Numbered from the stretch's first letter, positions 25,694 through 35,160 are shown. The stretch is 64,000 bases of DNA from Prauserella salsuginis (GCF_024648885.1 NZ_JANBBF010000011.1:1-64000), one strand, 5' to 3'. The notes: a model not told the origin generated them from the sequence alone. Program-made: numbers and translations.

Positions 25694-27232
25694 TCAGCCG
25701 TTCCCGTCGGAGGGGCGGTCCGGATCGTTCCCGTCGTCGGAACCGCGCTCGCCGGAACCACGCTCGCCGGTTCCACTGTCGTGCGGCGCCGAATCCCCAC
25801 CGGCGGTGTCGTCCGTGGCGGTGTCGTCGGCACCGGCGTTCCCGGCATCGGAGTCGGCCGGCGCGCTGCCGGATGCGGCCTCAGCGGCTTCGGCTTCGGC
25901 GCGCTCGGTCTTCTCGAGCTCGGCGATCGGGTCGACGTCCGCACCGATGACGGTGCCGCCGAGCCGGTCGGCGAAGTCCGTCGGCTCGTCGAGGTCGTCG
26001 GTCGTGGGCATGAGGTCCGGGTGCGACCAGAGGTGGTCCCGCTGTTCGGTGCCGTGACGGTCGCCGACCATCTGCCACAGCGTTGCGGCCGCGCGCATCC
26101 GCCGGGGCCGCAGTTCGAGCCCGACGAGCGTGGCGAACGTCTGCTCGGCGGGCCCGCCGCTGGCACGTCGCCTGCGCAGTGTTTCGCGCAGCGCATCCGC
26201 ACCGGGCAGGCGGTTGCCGACGGCATCGGCGACCACGACGTCGACCCAGCCCTCGACGAGGGCGAGCAGGGTCTCCAGGCGGGTCAGTGCCGCCTTCTGT
26301 TCCGGAGTCGTCTGCGGTTCGAACAGCCCCGAGGACATGGCCTGCTCGATGCTCTGCGGGTCGGTCGGGTCGATCTGGCCAGCCAGCTGCTCGAGGCCCG
26401 ACACGTCCACGGAGATGCCGCGAGCGAACTCTTCGACGGTCGCCAGCAGCCGCTGCCGCAGCCACGGCACGTGTGCGAACAGCCTCTGGTGGGCGGCTTC
26501 GCGCGCCGCGAGGAACACGAGCACTTCGCTGGCCGGACGCTCGAGCCCCTCGGTGAACTTTTCGACGTTGGCCGGCAGCAGCGCCGATGTGGCCTCCGGG
26601 CCCAGGGGCAGGCCCACGTCGGACGACGTCAGTACCTCGGCGCCGAGGTCGCCGAGTGCGTTCCCGAGCTGCGAGCCGAACGCCATGCCGCCCATCTGGC
26701 CCAACATCGACATCAGCGGTCCCGCCGCCTGCTTCGCCTCCGCGGGGAGCGCCTCGGTCCAGGCCGACGACACCTGTTCGGCGACCGGGTCGCACAGTCG
26801 CTGCCACGTCGGCAGTGTCTTCTCGATCCAGTCCTTCGCGGTCCACGCGACGGTCTGCGTCGCGCCCGCGGGCAGGATCGTCGCCTCGTCGAGCCACAGT
26901 TCGGCCAGGTGAGAGGCATCGCGTACCGCGGTGTCGCCCTGCTGCGCGTCACCGGTCGCGGATGCGAATCCCATCCCGGGCTTCGCGTCCCCGTCGTCGG
27001 AGGTCGACGCGAGGCGCTGCAGCGCGATCTGCTTGGCCAGGTCGTAGTTCACCGGACCGGAGGAGCTGCCTGCCTGGCTGAACATCTGACCGAGCTGGCT
27101 GAGCATCTGCCCCAGCTGCTGGAACGGGTCGCCACCCTGACCGCCGGAGCCGGACGAGTTGTTGCCAGGGCCGGACGAGCTGTTGTCGGGGTCGGGCAGA
27201 CCGAAGCCGAACCCGAAGGGTGGGTTGCTCAT
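25694..27232 (-). CDS. zinc-metalloprotease-like protein (DUF2342 family)
   Basis: 512 aa. N-terminal Gly/Ser/Asn/Gln-rich low complexity (1-65), a long helical core with DASHLAELWLDEAT, AWTAKDWIEKTLPTWQRLCDPV and MGGMAFGSQLGNALG, the VFLAAREAAHQRLFAHVPWLR segment, then WVDVVVADAVGNRLPGADALRETLRRRR. This is the actinobacterial zincin-like DUF2342 family (Rv3195 relatives), whose catalytic activity is not established. The C-terminal ~100 residues are acidic and disordered (Asp/Gly/Ser/Glu). ATG 27232 follows both a TACGGT box and GGAGGG. Divergent from the PDZ-S16 gene with 101 bp between. Confidence 0.85.
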   Translation of the reverse strand: MSNPPFGFGFGLPDPDNSSSGPGNNSSGSGGQGGDPFQQLGQMLSQLGQMFSQAGSSSGPVNYDLAKQIALQRLASTSDDGDAKPGMGFASATGDAQQGDTAVRDASHLAELWLDEATILPAGATQTVAWTAKDWIEKTLPTWQRLCDPVAEQVSSAWTEALPAEAKQAAGPLMSMLGQMGGMAFGSQLGNALGDLGAEVLTSSDVGLPLGPEATSALLPANVEKFTEGLERPASEVLVFLAAREAAHQRLFAHVPWLRQRLLATVEEFARGISVDVSGLEQLAGQIDPTDPQSIEQAMSSGLFEPQTTPEQKAALTRLETLLALVEGWVDVVVADAVGNRLPGADALRETLRRRRASGGPAEQTFATLVGLELRPRRMRAAATLWQMVGDRHGTEQRDHLWSHPDLMPTTDDLDEPTDFADRLGGTVIGADVDPIAELEKTERAEAEAAEAASGSAPADSDAGNAGADDTATDDTAGGDSAPHDSGTGERGSGERGSDDGNDPDRPSDGNG

Positions 27233-27333
27233 ACCCTCCACCGTACGCGGCCCGAGGGCGCCGCGACCCGCCGATCGGCATGGTGAATCGGACCTTCGCT
27301 CTGAGCTGACAACGGCCGCCGTACGCTGTGCCC

Positions 27334-28494
27334 GTGAGCGAGTCCGGCGACATGAAATCCGCGTCAGGAGCCACGGGGCGCGACACGGCCGAGGAGCGCG
27401 TGGCGGCATCGCGCACCGGGGCGGACGACTCCGAGACCGAGCAGCGGCGACCGCGCCGGCGCCCCACGCGCCGCACCTGGACCATCGTGTTCAGCGCCGT
27501 CCTCGTGGTCGCCTTCGTGCTGGTCGGGTCTTTCGTCAAGGTGCCGTACGTGGCGCTGGGGCCCGGGCCGACCTACGACACCCTCGGTGACGTCGACGGC
27601 GATCACGTCGTGTCGATCGACGGCGAGCGCAGTTACGACACCGAAGGTCAGCTGCGGATGACCACCGTGTCGCTCAACGACGACGTCACCCTCTTTGGCG
27701 CGCTGGGCCTGTGGATCAGCGGGCGGTACGCCGTCGCGCCGCGGGAGGAGTACTTCCGGCCGGGGCAGACCGACGAGGAGGTGCGGGAGGAGAACGTCGC
27801 ACAGTTCCGCAGCTCGCAGAGCAACGCCGAGGTCGCCGCACTGCGGACGCTGGGTTACCCGGTGAAGGTCGTCGCTGACCAGGTCGTGTCCGACAGTCCT
27901 GCCGCGCGCGTGCTCGAGCCCGGCGACCAGTTGGTGTCGGTGAACGACAAGCGCATCTCGGGGCAGCGGGACGTGACGGCCGCGCTCAAGAACACCCGCG
28001 CCGGACAGCAGATCGACCTGACCTACCGGCGGGGGGAACAGCAGCCCCGCACGGTGCAGATCGAGCTGGCGCGGCACCCGGAAGGCGGACAGCAGGGCTT
28101 CGTCGGCGTCCAGCCCGCGGACCGGGCGGACGTACCGTTCACGGTGGACATCTCACTCGAGGACGTGGGCGGCCCCTCGGCGGGGGCGATGTTCGCGCTG
28201 GCGATCGTCGAACGCATGGAGCAGGAGAACCTCGTCGACGGCAGGCACGTGGCCGGTACCGGCGAGATCGACTCGCAGGGCAACGTCGGCGCGATCGGCG
28301 GGATCTCGTTCAAGGTCGTGGCGGCCAAGGAGGACGGTGCGACGACGTTCCTGGTGCCGGAGCGCAACTGTGCCGAGGCGGCGTCGGCCGCCCCGGAGGG
28401 GCTCCAACTCGTCCGGGTCGGCACGCTCGACGACGCGATCAGCGCGCTGCGCAACCTCAAGGCCGGCAAACCCGTCCCGACCTGCCAAGGCTGA
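27334..28494 (+). CDS. membrane-anchored PDZ and Lon-type (S16) serine protease
   Basis: 386 aa. A disordered basic N-terminus, one membrane span (about residues 46-66), a PDZ domain (VKVVADQVVSDSPAARVLEPGDQLVSVNDKRI) and a C-terminal S16 domain with catalytic Ser282 in GGPSAGAMF and Lys327 in ISFKVVAAK. It likely degrades or trims proteins outside the membrane; homologues (Rv3194c, B. subtilis YlbL) share this plan. GTG 27334 lies six bases after TACGCT, a leaderless-type start. The short tandem arrays downstream mark its 3' side. Confidence 0.93.
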   Translation: MSESGDMKSASGATGRDTAEERVAASRTGADDSETEQRRPRRRPTRRTWTIVFSAVLVVAFVLVGSFVKVPYVALGPGPTYDTLGDVDGDHVVSIDGERSYDTEGQLRMTTVSLNDDVTLFGALGLWISGRYAVAPREEYFRPGQTDEEVREENVAQFRSSQSNAEVAALRTLGYPVKVVADQVVSDSPAARVLEPGDQLVSVNDKRISGQRDVTAALKNTRAGQQIDLTYRRGEQQPRTVQIELARHPEGGQQGFVGVQPADRADVPFTVDISLEDVGGPSAGAMFALAIVERMEQENLVDGRHVAGTGEIDSQGNVGAIGGISFKVVAAKEDGATTFLVPERNCAEAASAAPEGLQLVRVGTLDDAISALRNLKAGKPVPTCQG

Positions 28495-28774
28495 CCCCAT
28501 GACCGGCTGACCCTGTGACCGGCTGCCCCCGTGTCGGCACGCCCCATGACCGGCCACTCCGTGATCGGCCCACTCCGTGTCGGCACCCTCGGCGGGTGTC
28601 TTCCATTCGAAGGCGGTCCACCGGCAGCCACGGTTCAGGGTCGAGCCGCGGCTCGAGGGCGCAGTACCTCAGGGCGCAGTACCTCAGGGCGCAGTACCTC
28701 AGGGCGCAGTACCTCAGGGCGCAGTACCTCAGGGCGCAGTACCTCAGGGCGCAGTACCTCAGGGGAGGAGCGCC
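28495..28774. repeat. tandem repeat region: degenerate ~15-bp units, then 7 x 15 bp
   Basis: 28658-28762 holds seven identical head-to-tail copies of GGCGCAGTACCTCAG. Before it (28497-28600) lie degenerate units of the type CCATGACCGGCTGA / CCGTGTCGGCACG. After it, CCTCAGGGGAGGAGCG is duplicated, the second copy containing the stop codon of the PPA1309 gene. There are no spacers and no plausible coding use, so this is a minisatellite between convergent genes. Confidence 0.92.
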
Positions 28775-29485
28775 TCAGGGGAGGAGCGTCGCGCGGAGGG
28801 CTTCGACCAGGTTCGGAGCGAGCTCGGGATGCTCGACGATCTCCTCGCCCGGTGCGGAGTCGTCCTCGGCTTGCGGGTGGCCACCGCGCAGGCGCATGAC
28901 GCACGCGGCGGGCCCGTCGCGCAGGACGGCGGCCACGAGCCTGGCCTCGGTGCGCCGCGGATGACCAGCAGCTGCGTGCTTGAGGCGTTCGACGTCGGTG
29001 GCCGAGACACCGGCCGATTCGTCGACGTCGGGCAGCTCGTCCTCGGCGTCGGGCGGCAGCACGATGATCTCCTGGGCGAGTGCGCAGCCCCGGACGAGTT
29101 CCGGCCACGCGATCGTCGCGAGCGCCTCGGCGAGGTCGTCGTTAGGCAGTGAGTCCTGGGCGACCGGGGTGAGCTCGGCGTCCGGATCGAGCGAATCGGC
29201 GAGCTCGGGCTGTTGGGAGAGCAGCTCGGCGGTGGGGACGAGTGCGAACAGCTGCGGCGGCTGCTGCCATCCGCCCTCGGCGACGAACTCCTCGACCTCG
29301 CGCGCGATGGCGCCCACCGTGGCCGCCGCCGAGGCCGCCTCCTGGTCCACCAGGTCTTCGAGGAACCAGGCGTCGTCCTCGACGTCCTCGCTGGTCTCAG
29401 CCGGTGCCGCGGTCTCCGCGGACCCGGTGGAACCCGTGCCGCCGTCCTCGGTCGCGGGGTGGGGCGCGCCTTCGCTGTCGGTCAT
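28775..29485 (-). CDS. PPA1309-family protein
   Basis: 236 aa, acidic. After a disordered Thr/Glu/Ala-rich start, the domain runs WFLEDLVDQEAASAAATVGAIAREVEEF, PPQLFALVPTAELL, and DLAEALATIAWPELVRGCALAQEIIVLPPDAE, ending in a domain with DGPAACVMRLRG. This is the actinobacterial PPA1309 family, function unknown, cytoplasmic. Relatives sit beside the PDZ-S16 and UPF0182 genes, as here. A second ATG nine bases upstream (29494) is possible. The stop codon lies inside the repeat region. Confidence 0.8.
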   Translation of the reverse strand: MTDSEGAPHPATEDGGTGSTGSAETAAPAETSEDVEDDAWFLEDLVDQEAASAAATVGAIAREVEEFVAEGGWQQPPQLFALVPTAELLSQQPELADSLDPDAELTPVAQDSLPNDDLAEALATIAWPELVRGCALAQEIIVLPPDAEDELPDVDESAGVSATDVERLKHAAAGHPRRTEARLVAAVLRDGPAACVMRLRGGHPQAEDDSAPGEEIVEHPELAPNLVEALRATLLP

Positions 29486-29630
29486 GGTGACCATCGTGGC
29501 AGCAACTCGCAGGCGCCCGGTTTAGGGGCATTCCGGGAACTCGGGCCCTGGTCCGTAGAGTTAGACATACAGGGAGCCCGTCACCGGCGCCCCCTGGACC
29601 ACGCCAGTTACGACCCCAGGAGTGTGCGCT

Positions 29631-32597
29631 GTGGCCACTCGGCCCCCCGTCGGCCTCCCCAAGTTGTCCAAGCGGGCCCGGATCCTGCTGACAATCGCGG
29701 CCGTCCTCGTCCTGCTCTTGCTGCTCGGTGCGCGGTTCTTGAACGCGTATGTCGACTGGCTGTGGTTCGGCGAGGTGGATGCGCGCGGCGTGTTCACCAC
29801 AGTCTTGCTGACGCGGTTGATCTTGTTCGTGGCCACCGGGCTGCTGGTGGGCGGTGCACTCGCGGTCAGCCTGTGGATCGCTTATCGCACGCGGCCGGTG
29901 TTCGTGCCGGTCAGCGGCGAGGACGACCCGCTGGCGCGGTACCGCTCGATCGTCGCCAGCAGGGTGAAACTTTTCGGCATCGGTATTCCGGTCCTCGCCG
30001 GGCTCGTCGCGGGCGTGTCCGGGCAGGCCAACTGGGAGACCGTTCAGATGTACCTGAACGGTGGTGAGTTCGGGCGCCAGGATCCGCAGTTCGGCAACGA
30101 CATCGGGTTCTACGTCTTCGACCTGCCGTTCCTGGGCTGGGTGCTGGGCTGGCTGTTCGTCGCCACCGTCGTGGCGTTCGTCGGCGGGCTGCTCGCGCAC
30201 TACCTGTTCGGCGGCATCCGGCTCGCGGGCCGCGGCGGTTCGGTCGCAGCGCCCGCCCGGGTGCACCTGCTGATCCTGGTCGGGCTGTTCGTGCTGCTCA
30301 AGGCGGTCGAGTACTTCCTCGACCGCTACAACCTGCTGCTGTCGGACCGCAACGAACTGTTCACCGGTGCCACCTACACCGACCTGAACGCGGTGTTGCC
30401 CGCGAAGCTGATCCTGCTGTGCATCTGCGTGTTCTGCGCGATCGCGTTCTTCGTCGGCGCGTTCCTGCGCAACATCCAGCTGCCCGCCATCGCACTGGTG
30501 CTGTTGCTGCTGTCCGGGCTGATCGTCGGCGTGGCGTGGCCCGCGATCCTCGAGCAGTTCTCCGTGCGCCCGAACGCCAACGAGCGTGAGGCCCAGTCGA
30601 TCCAGCGCAACATGGAGGCGACGCGGCACGCCTACGGCATCGACAACGTCACCTACGACGACTACAGCGGCCAGTCGGAGGTCGACGCCAGCCAGATCCG
30701 CAATGACAAGGGCACTATCCCGAACATTCGGCTGCTCGACCCGAACGTGCTCTCGCCGACGTTCACCCAGCGGGTCGGCCGGGAGAACTTCTACGGCTTC
30801 CCCGAGAAGCTCGACATCGACCGCTACACCGTGAACGGCGAGGAGCAGGCCTACCTCGTCGCGGCGAAGGAGATGAACACCGAGGGCCTGGCCGCGAACC
30901 AGCAGACCTGGATCAACCGCCACCTCGTCTACACGCACGGCAACGGCTTCGTCGCCGCGCCCGCCAACCAGATCGACCGTGCACTCGAGGGTGCCGACAG
31001 CGACGGTGGTTACCCGATCGCCGGGACCAGCGACACGCAGAACCCGACGGGCGCAGGCATGGAGGTCAAGGAGCCGCGCATCTACTTCGGCGAGCTGGCC
31101 ACGGACTACGCCATCGTCGGCGGTCAGCAGGAGTCCGCGCCCGGTGAGTACGACACGGCACAGGACCGCACCTACCTGTACGACGGTGAGGGCGGCGTGC
31201 CGATCGACAACTGGTTCAACCGGGCCGTGTTCGCGATGCAGTACGGCGAGCGCAACATCCTGTTCTCCGGAGCCATCGGCGAAAGCTCCAAGATCATGTA
31301 CAACCGTGACCCGCGGGACCGCGTCGAGAAGATCGCCCCGTGGCTCACCGCCGACGGCGACCCGTACCCCGCCGTGATCGACGGCCGGGTCAAGTGGATC
31401 GTCGACGGCTACACCACGCTCGACAACTTCCCGTACTCGCAGCGCACCTCGCTGGGCGAGGCGACGTCGGACTCCCTGTCCGGTGTGGCGCAACAGCGCG
31501 ACAGCGAGATCAACTACGTCCGGAACTCGGTGAAGGCCACGGTCGATGCCTTCGACGGCAGCGTGGACCTCTACCAGATGGACAAGCAGGACCCGGTCCT
31601 GAAGGCCTGGATGAAGACCTTCCCCGGGGTCGTCCAGCCGGAGTCGCAGATCTCCGACGAACTGCGGCAGCATTTCCGGTACCCGGAGGACATCTTCAAA
31701 CTCCAGCGTGAGCTGATCACGCAGTACCACGTGGAGAACGCACAGGAGTTCTACGCGACCCAGACGTTCTGGAACGTGCCGCAGGATCCCACGACCGAGG
31801 GTGGGCTCGACCCGAACTCGGACGCGGCCAAACAGCCCGCGTACTACACGTACTCGCAGTCGCCGTGGCAGGACGAACCGAACTTCCAGCTGACGAGCGC
31901 GCTCACTCAGTTGCGACGGCAGTATCTGGCCGCGTGGATGTCGGTCTCGTCCGACCCCGGCAGCTACGGGGACATTCGTGTGCTCCGATTGCCGACCTCC
32001 GGTGAACGGCAGATCGAAGGCCCGGTCCAGGTGCAGAACGCCTTCCAGTCGCACCCCGAGTTCACGCAGGACCGCACCCTGCTGGGCAACCAGAGTGTCG
32101 ACTTGATCTACGGCAACCTGCTCACTCTGCCGGTCGCGGACGGGTTCCTGTACATCGAACCCATCTACGTCCAGCAGCGGAACTCGCAGAGCTACCCGCA
32201 GCTGGCCCGAGTCATCGTGTCGTTCGGCGGCAAGATCGGCTTCGACTCCACCCTCAAGGGTGCGCTCGACCAGGTCTTCGGCGAAGGCAGCGGCGACGCC
32301 GCCACCGGGCCCGAGTCCGGTGATGCGGCCGGCCAGGACGGCTCCGGCAACAACGGAGACAACCAGCAGGGTGACAACCAGCAGGGCGACAACTCCGGTG
32401 GCGACAACTCCGGCGGCCAGAACGACGGTGGCGGCGGCAACGGCGAGCTGAACCAGGTCGTCCAGGACATCCAGGACGCGCTCGAGAAGCTCCGCGCGGC
32501 CCAGGAGGAAGGCGACTTCCAGGCACAGGGCCAGGCGCTGTCCGAACTGGATGAAGCCACCCGTCGCTACGAGGAGCTCCAGGGCTCCGGCGGCTGA
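29631..32597 (+). CDS. UPF0182 large membrane protein
   Basis: 988 aa. Seven hydrophobic spans fall in the first ~310 residues (starting RILLTIAAVLVLLLLLGARFL), followed by a large presumably extracytoplasmic domain with ANEREAQSIQRNMEATRHAYG and TPNPRD-like RDPRDRVEKIAPWLTADGDPYP. The C-terminal ~100 residues are low-complexity Gly/Asn/Asp/Gln then a Glu-rich coiled helix. This is the UPF0182 family (Rv3193c), function unknown. GTG 29631 has AGGAG at eight bases; an upstream GTG at 29622 overlaps that site and is less likely. Confidence 0.93.
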   Translation: MATRPPVGLPKLSKRARILLTIAAVLVLLLLLGARFLNAYVDWLWFGEVDARGVFTTVLLTRLILFVATGLLVGGALAVSLWIAYRTRPVFVPVSGEDDPLARYRSIVASRVKLFGIGIPVLAGLVAGVSGQANWETVQMYLNGGEFGRQDPQFGNDIGFYVFDLPFLGWVLGWLFVATVVAFVGGLLAHYLFGGIRLAGRGGSVAAPARVHLLILVGLFVLLKAVEYFLDRYNLLLSDRNELFTGATYTDLNAVLPAKLILLCICVFCAIAFFVGAFLRNIQLPAIALVLLLLSGLIVGVAWPAILEQFSVRPNANEREAQSIQRNMEATRHAYGIDNVTYDDYSGQSEVDASQIRNDKGTIPNIRLLDPNVLSPTFTQRVGRENFYGFPEKLDIDRYTVNGEEQAYLVAAKEMNTEGLAANQQTWINRHLVYTHGNGFVAAPANQIDRALEGADSDGGYPIAGTSDTQNPTGAGMEVKEPRIYFGELATDYAIVGGQQESAPGEYDTAQDRTYLYDGEGGVPIDNWFNRAVFAMQYGERNILFSGAIGESSKIMYNRDPRDRVEKIAPWLTADGDPYPAVIDGRVKWIVDGYTTLDNFPYSQRTSLGEATSDSLSGVAQQRDSEINYVRNSVKATVDAFDGSVDLYQMDKQDPVLKAWMKTFPGVVQPESQISDELRQHFRYPEDIFKLQRELITQYHVENAQEFYATQTFWNVPQDPTTEGGLDPNSDAAKQPAYYTYSQSPWQDEPNFQLTSALTQLRRQYLAAWMSVSSDPGSYGDIRVLRLPTSGERQIEGPVQVQNAFQSHPEFTQDRTLLGNQSVDLIYGNLLTLPVADGFLYIEPIYVQQRNSQSYPQLARVIVSFGGKIGFDSTLKGALDQVFGEGSGDAATGPESGDAAGQDGSGNNGDNQQGDNQQGDNSGGDNSGGQNDGGGGNGELNQVVQDIQDALEKLRAAQEEGDFQAQGQALSELDEATRRYEELQGSGG

Positions 32598-32670
32598 CCG
32601 GAGGCGACAGCCGAGTGGCACCCGCCTTACGGACCGGCAAAGCCAGGGCGTAAGGTGGGTGCCACAACGA

Positions 32671-32744
32671 CGCGGGGTGGAGCAGTTCGGTAGCTCGCTG
32701 GGCTCATAACCCAGAGGTCGCAGGTTCAAATCCTGTCCCCGCTA
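32671..32744 (+). tRNA. tRNA-fMet (initiator, CAT)
   Basis: 74-nt cloverleaf: acceptor CGCGGGG with CCCCGCT, D arm GGAGCAGTTCGGTAGCTC, anticodon arm CTGGG-CTCATAA-CCCAG, T arm GCAGG-TTCAAAT-CCTGT, discriminator A. Unpaired C1 against U72 and three G-C pairs next to the anticodon loop mark it as initiator. CCA is not encoded, as usual in actinobacteria. Confidence 0.97.
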
Positions 32745-32752
32745 CAGAGATC

Positions 32753-32793
32753 GAAAGACCCCTGTCTACGGAGTGCGTAGGCAGGGGTCTTTC
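32753..32793 (+). terminator. tRNA-fMet terminator
   Basis: 17-bp stem with one G-U pair (5' arm 32753-32769 starting GAAAGACCCC; loop GGAGTGC; 3' arm ending GGGGTCTTTC) followed by T-rich DNA. Confidence 0.9.
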
Positions 32794-33389
32794 GTTGTTG
32801 GTCTTTTGTTGTTGTCTCCTGTTTCGCTATTGCGGTGGGGCGCAGTCCCCACATGCGGCCCGGCGGGCTCCGCCACCGGATCCCTCGGCAGGTGCCGCAT
32901 CGCTTCGCATCGGCGGCGGCCCAGTGTGTGCGTGGAGTTCTCTGGGTGCCGCGGCGTTGCTCGCTGGTGCTCACTCGGCTCCGGAGGGCCTGGCCCGGAC
33001 ACACATGGTGACGTCCACCACGCCTCGTGGCGGTTGCCGGCCCCGCCGAAAGGGGAGACGTACACCTCAGACGCGGGGTTCACCAGGGTTCGGTACGCAA
33101 AGCGATGGTCTTAATACGCAACGTGTTGGCACGGACAGTGAAGTGCGTCGGCTGGGTGGGTGGTGTCCTGCCCTGGACCGGGTAGAGATACGAGGGACAC
33201 GGTCGACCGCGGCGCGACGCCCTGTCATCGGGCGAACACTATCCGCCATCTCGGGGACGACGGATTGCGCCGTACGGGCCCCATTCCCGGTGTTCTCCAT
33301 CTGGTGCTTGTGGACTGTCAGTAGCTCCATTGTGGACCTGGACCCGGGCCACAGTGGACAGAAAGCGCCGAACGTGGCACTGTGGGGAC
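32794..33389. other. intergenic region with no clear gene
   Basis: About 600 bp between the tRNA terminator and the PadR gene. It begins with a hairpin-prone GC block (GTGGGGCGCAGTCCCCAC near 32833), then a stretch without codon bias. I see no supportable gene. The last part holds the PadR promoter with an inverted repeat at 33349-33385. Confidence 0.5.
33349..33385. promoter_or_regulatory. inverted repeat upstream of PadR gene
   Basis: Perfect 8-bp arms CCACAGTG (33349-33356) and CACTGTGG (33378-33385), 21 bases apart, ending four bases before the PadR start. A candidate autoregulatory operator; spacing is longer than typical PadR sites. Confidence 0.45.
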
Positions 33390-33890
33390 GTGTCCGATTT
33401 GAACGCAACAGCCGCAGCACTGCTTGGCCTGCTTCACGACGGCCCCGCGACCGGTGGTGAACTCGTCGCCGGAGCCGAGGAACGCTTCGGGGCGTTCTTC
33501 AGCGTCACACGGAGCCAGGTCTACCGCGAACTCCCCGCGCTGAACGAAGCCGGTTACGTCCGTCTGGGCAAGCAGGGCCCGCGCTCCAGCCAGCAGTACG
33601 TGATCACCGCGGCGGGCAAGAAGGCCTTCAAGGCCTGGGTCGCCGCCGACTCCGCACCCGACCACCTGCGGTCGCCGCTCATTCTGCGCCTGGTGCACGC
33701 CAGGGTGCTGACGGCCAAGCAGCGCCAGAACCTGTTCGACACTGCCAAGGCCGTCTACACCGAGCAGGCCGACGTCGCCAAGGCCGCATCGAAGGCCGCC
33801 GAGGACCCGGTGACCAAGGCCGTCGCCGACTTCGACCTGGCGCACGCCAAGGCCGCTCTGAAGCTCCTCGACACGATCGCGGCGAACTGA
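33390..33890 (+). CDS. PadR-family transcriptional regulator
   Basis: 166 aa. Winged-helix PadR domain: AALLGLLHDGPATGGELVAGAEERFGAFFSVTRSQVYRELPALNEAGYVRLGKQGPRSSQQYVITAAGKKAF, followed by a helical dimerisation half. The family typically represses efflux or phenolic-acid genes in response to a small molecule. GTG 33390 is chosen because the domain starts within ten residues; the frame stays open upstream without bias. It stands alone before prfB with its own terminator, so the target may be itself or distant genes. Confidence 0.85.
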   Translation: MSDLNATAAALLGLLHDGPATGGELVAGAEERFGAFFSVTRSQVYRELPALNEAGYVRLGKQGPRSSQQYVITAAGKKAFKAWVAADSAPDHLRSPLILRLVHARVLTAKQRQNLFDTAKAVYTEQADVAKAASKAAEDPVTKAVADFDLAHAKAALKLLDTIAAN

Positions 33891-33900
33891 TCACGCGGCG

Positions 33901-33929
33901 TCGCGCGGCCGCCTCAAGCGGCCGCGCGA
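33901..33929 (+). terminator. PadR gene terminator
   Basis: Perfect 12-bp stem TCGCGCGGCCGC, loop CTCAA, GCGGCCGCGCGA, then TTTG. It immediately precedes the prfB promoter. Confidence 0.85.
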
Positions 33930-33950
33930 TTTGCCGTAACCTTGTCATTC

Positions 33951-35060
33951 GTGAGTGCTGAGTTCGAAGACGTCGTCAAGGACCTCGATGGCAAGCTGAC
34001 GCAGGTCGAGTCCGTCATGGATATCGAAGCGCTGCGCCAGGAGGTTGCCTCCCTCGAGGAGGAGGCGGCCCGTCCGGACCTGTGGGACGACCCCGCGGCC
34101 GCGCAGAAGGTGACCAGCCAGCTGTCGCACAAGCAGGCCGACCTGCGACGCGTCGGCGAACTGCGGCAGCGGCTCGACGACCTGAGCGTGCTGCACGAGC
34201 TCGCCCAGGCCGAGGGCGACCCTGCGAGCAAGAACGAGGCCGAGGCCGAGCTCACATCGCTCACCGAAGCGATCGACACGCTCGAGGTGCGCACACTCCT
34301 GTCCGGCGAGTACGACCCGCGCAGTGCCGTGGTCAACATCCGCGCCGAGGCCGGTGGCGTCGACGCAGCCGACTTCGCCGAGATGCTCATGCGCATGTAT
34401 CTGCGGTGGGCCGAGCGGCACAACTACGCGACCGAGGTCTACGACATCTCCTACGCCGAGGAGGCGGGCATCAAGTCCGCCACGTTCAAGGTCGGCGCCT
34501 CGTACGCCTACGGCACGCTGTCGGTCGAGCAGGGCACTCACCGCCTCGTCCGCATCTCGCCGTTCGACAACCAGAGCCGCCGGCAGACGTCGTTCGCCCA
34601 CGTCGAGGTGCTGCCCGAGGTCGAGGAGGTCGACCACGTCGAGATCTCGGAGAAGGACCTGCGCATCGACGTCTACCGCTCGTCCGGTCCCGGCGGGCAG
34701 AGCGTGAACACCACCGACTCGGCTGTGCGCATCACGCACCAGCCCACCGGCATCGTCGTGTCCTGCCAGAACGAGAAGTCGCAGTTGCAGAACAAGCTCG
34801 CCGCGATGAAGGTCCTCCAGGCCAAGCTGCTCCAGCGCAAGAAGGAGGAGGAGCAGGCCGAGATGGATGCGCTCAAGGACGGCGGCTCCAGCTGGGGCAA
34901 CCAGATGCGCTCGTACGTGCTGCACCCGTACCAGATGGTCAAGGACCTGCGCACCGAACACGAGTCCGGCAACCCGTCGGCCGTGCTCGAGGGCGACATC
35001 GACGCGTTCCTCGACGCCGGCATCCGGTGGCGTAAGCAACAGGAGACCGACGCAGCCTAG
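33951..35060 (+). CDS. prfB: peptide chain release factor 2
   Basis: 369 aa. RF2 reads UGA and UAA stop codons and triggers release of the finished protein. The codon-reading tripeptide SPF is at 203-205 and the catalytic GGQ at 248-250. No programmed frameshift is present: the gene is one uninterrupted frame. GTG 33951 follows TAACCT by eight bases with no Shine-Dalgarno sequence, a leaderless-type start. It heads the translation/cell-division group prfB-ftsE-ftsX-smpB, conserved in actinobacteria. Confidence 0.97.
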   Translation: MSAEFEDVVKDLDGKLTQVESVMDIEALRQEVASLEEEAARPDLWDDPAAAQKVTSQLSHKQADLRRVGELRQRLDDLSVLHELAQAEGDPASKNEAEAELTSLTEAIDTLEVRTLLSGEYDPRSAVVNIRAEAGGVDAADFAEMLMRMYLRWAERHNYATEVYDISYAEEAGIKSATFKVGASYAYGTLSVEQGTHRLVRISPFDNQSRRQTSFAHVEVLPEVEEVDHVEISEKDLRIDVYRSSGPGGQSVNTTDSAVRITHQPTGIVVSCQNEKSQLQNKLAAMKVLQAKLLQRKKEEEQAEMDALKDGGSSWGNQMRSYVLHPYQMVKDLRTEHESGNPSAVLEGDIDAFLDAGIRWRKQQETDAA

Positions 35061-35160
35061 TCCCGACCAGGGCGCGGCGGGTCCTCGGACCCCGCCCGTC
35101 CCGCCCGTCGACGCCCGGGCAACCAGGCCTTAACGGAGCACACGGGTAGGATGCCCAATC

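Noticed and set aside
28658-28762. Possible CRISPR array
   Set aside because: The seven 15-bp copies are contiguous with no spacers, and no cas genes are nearby. It is a plain tandem repeat.
29397-32729. A ~1100-codon frame antisense to the UPF0182 gene
   Set aside because: Shadow of the real gene: low-complexity Val/Asp/Arg-rich product, no start context, and it also runs through the tRNA.
32794-33389. A gene between tRNA-fMet and PadR (several open frames up to ~220 codons)
   Set aside because: No ribosome-binding site, no consistent codon bias, no recognisable motif; hairpin-prone GC blocks explain the open frames.
33951-35060. Programmed +1 frameshift in prfB
   Set aside because: The gene is a single continuous frame from GTG with no in-frame TGA near codon 26, so no frameshift is needed.
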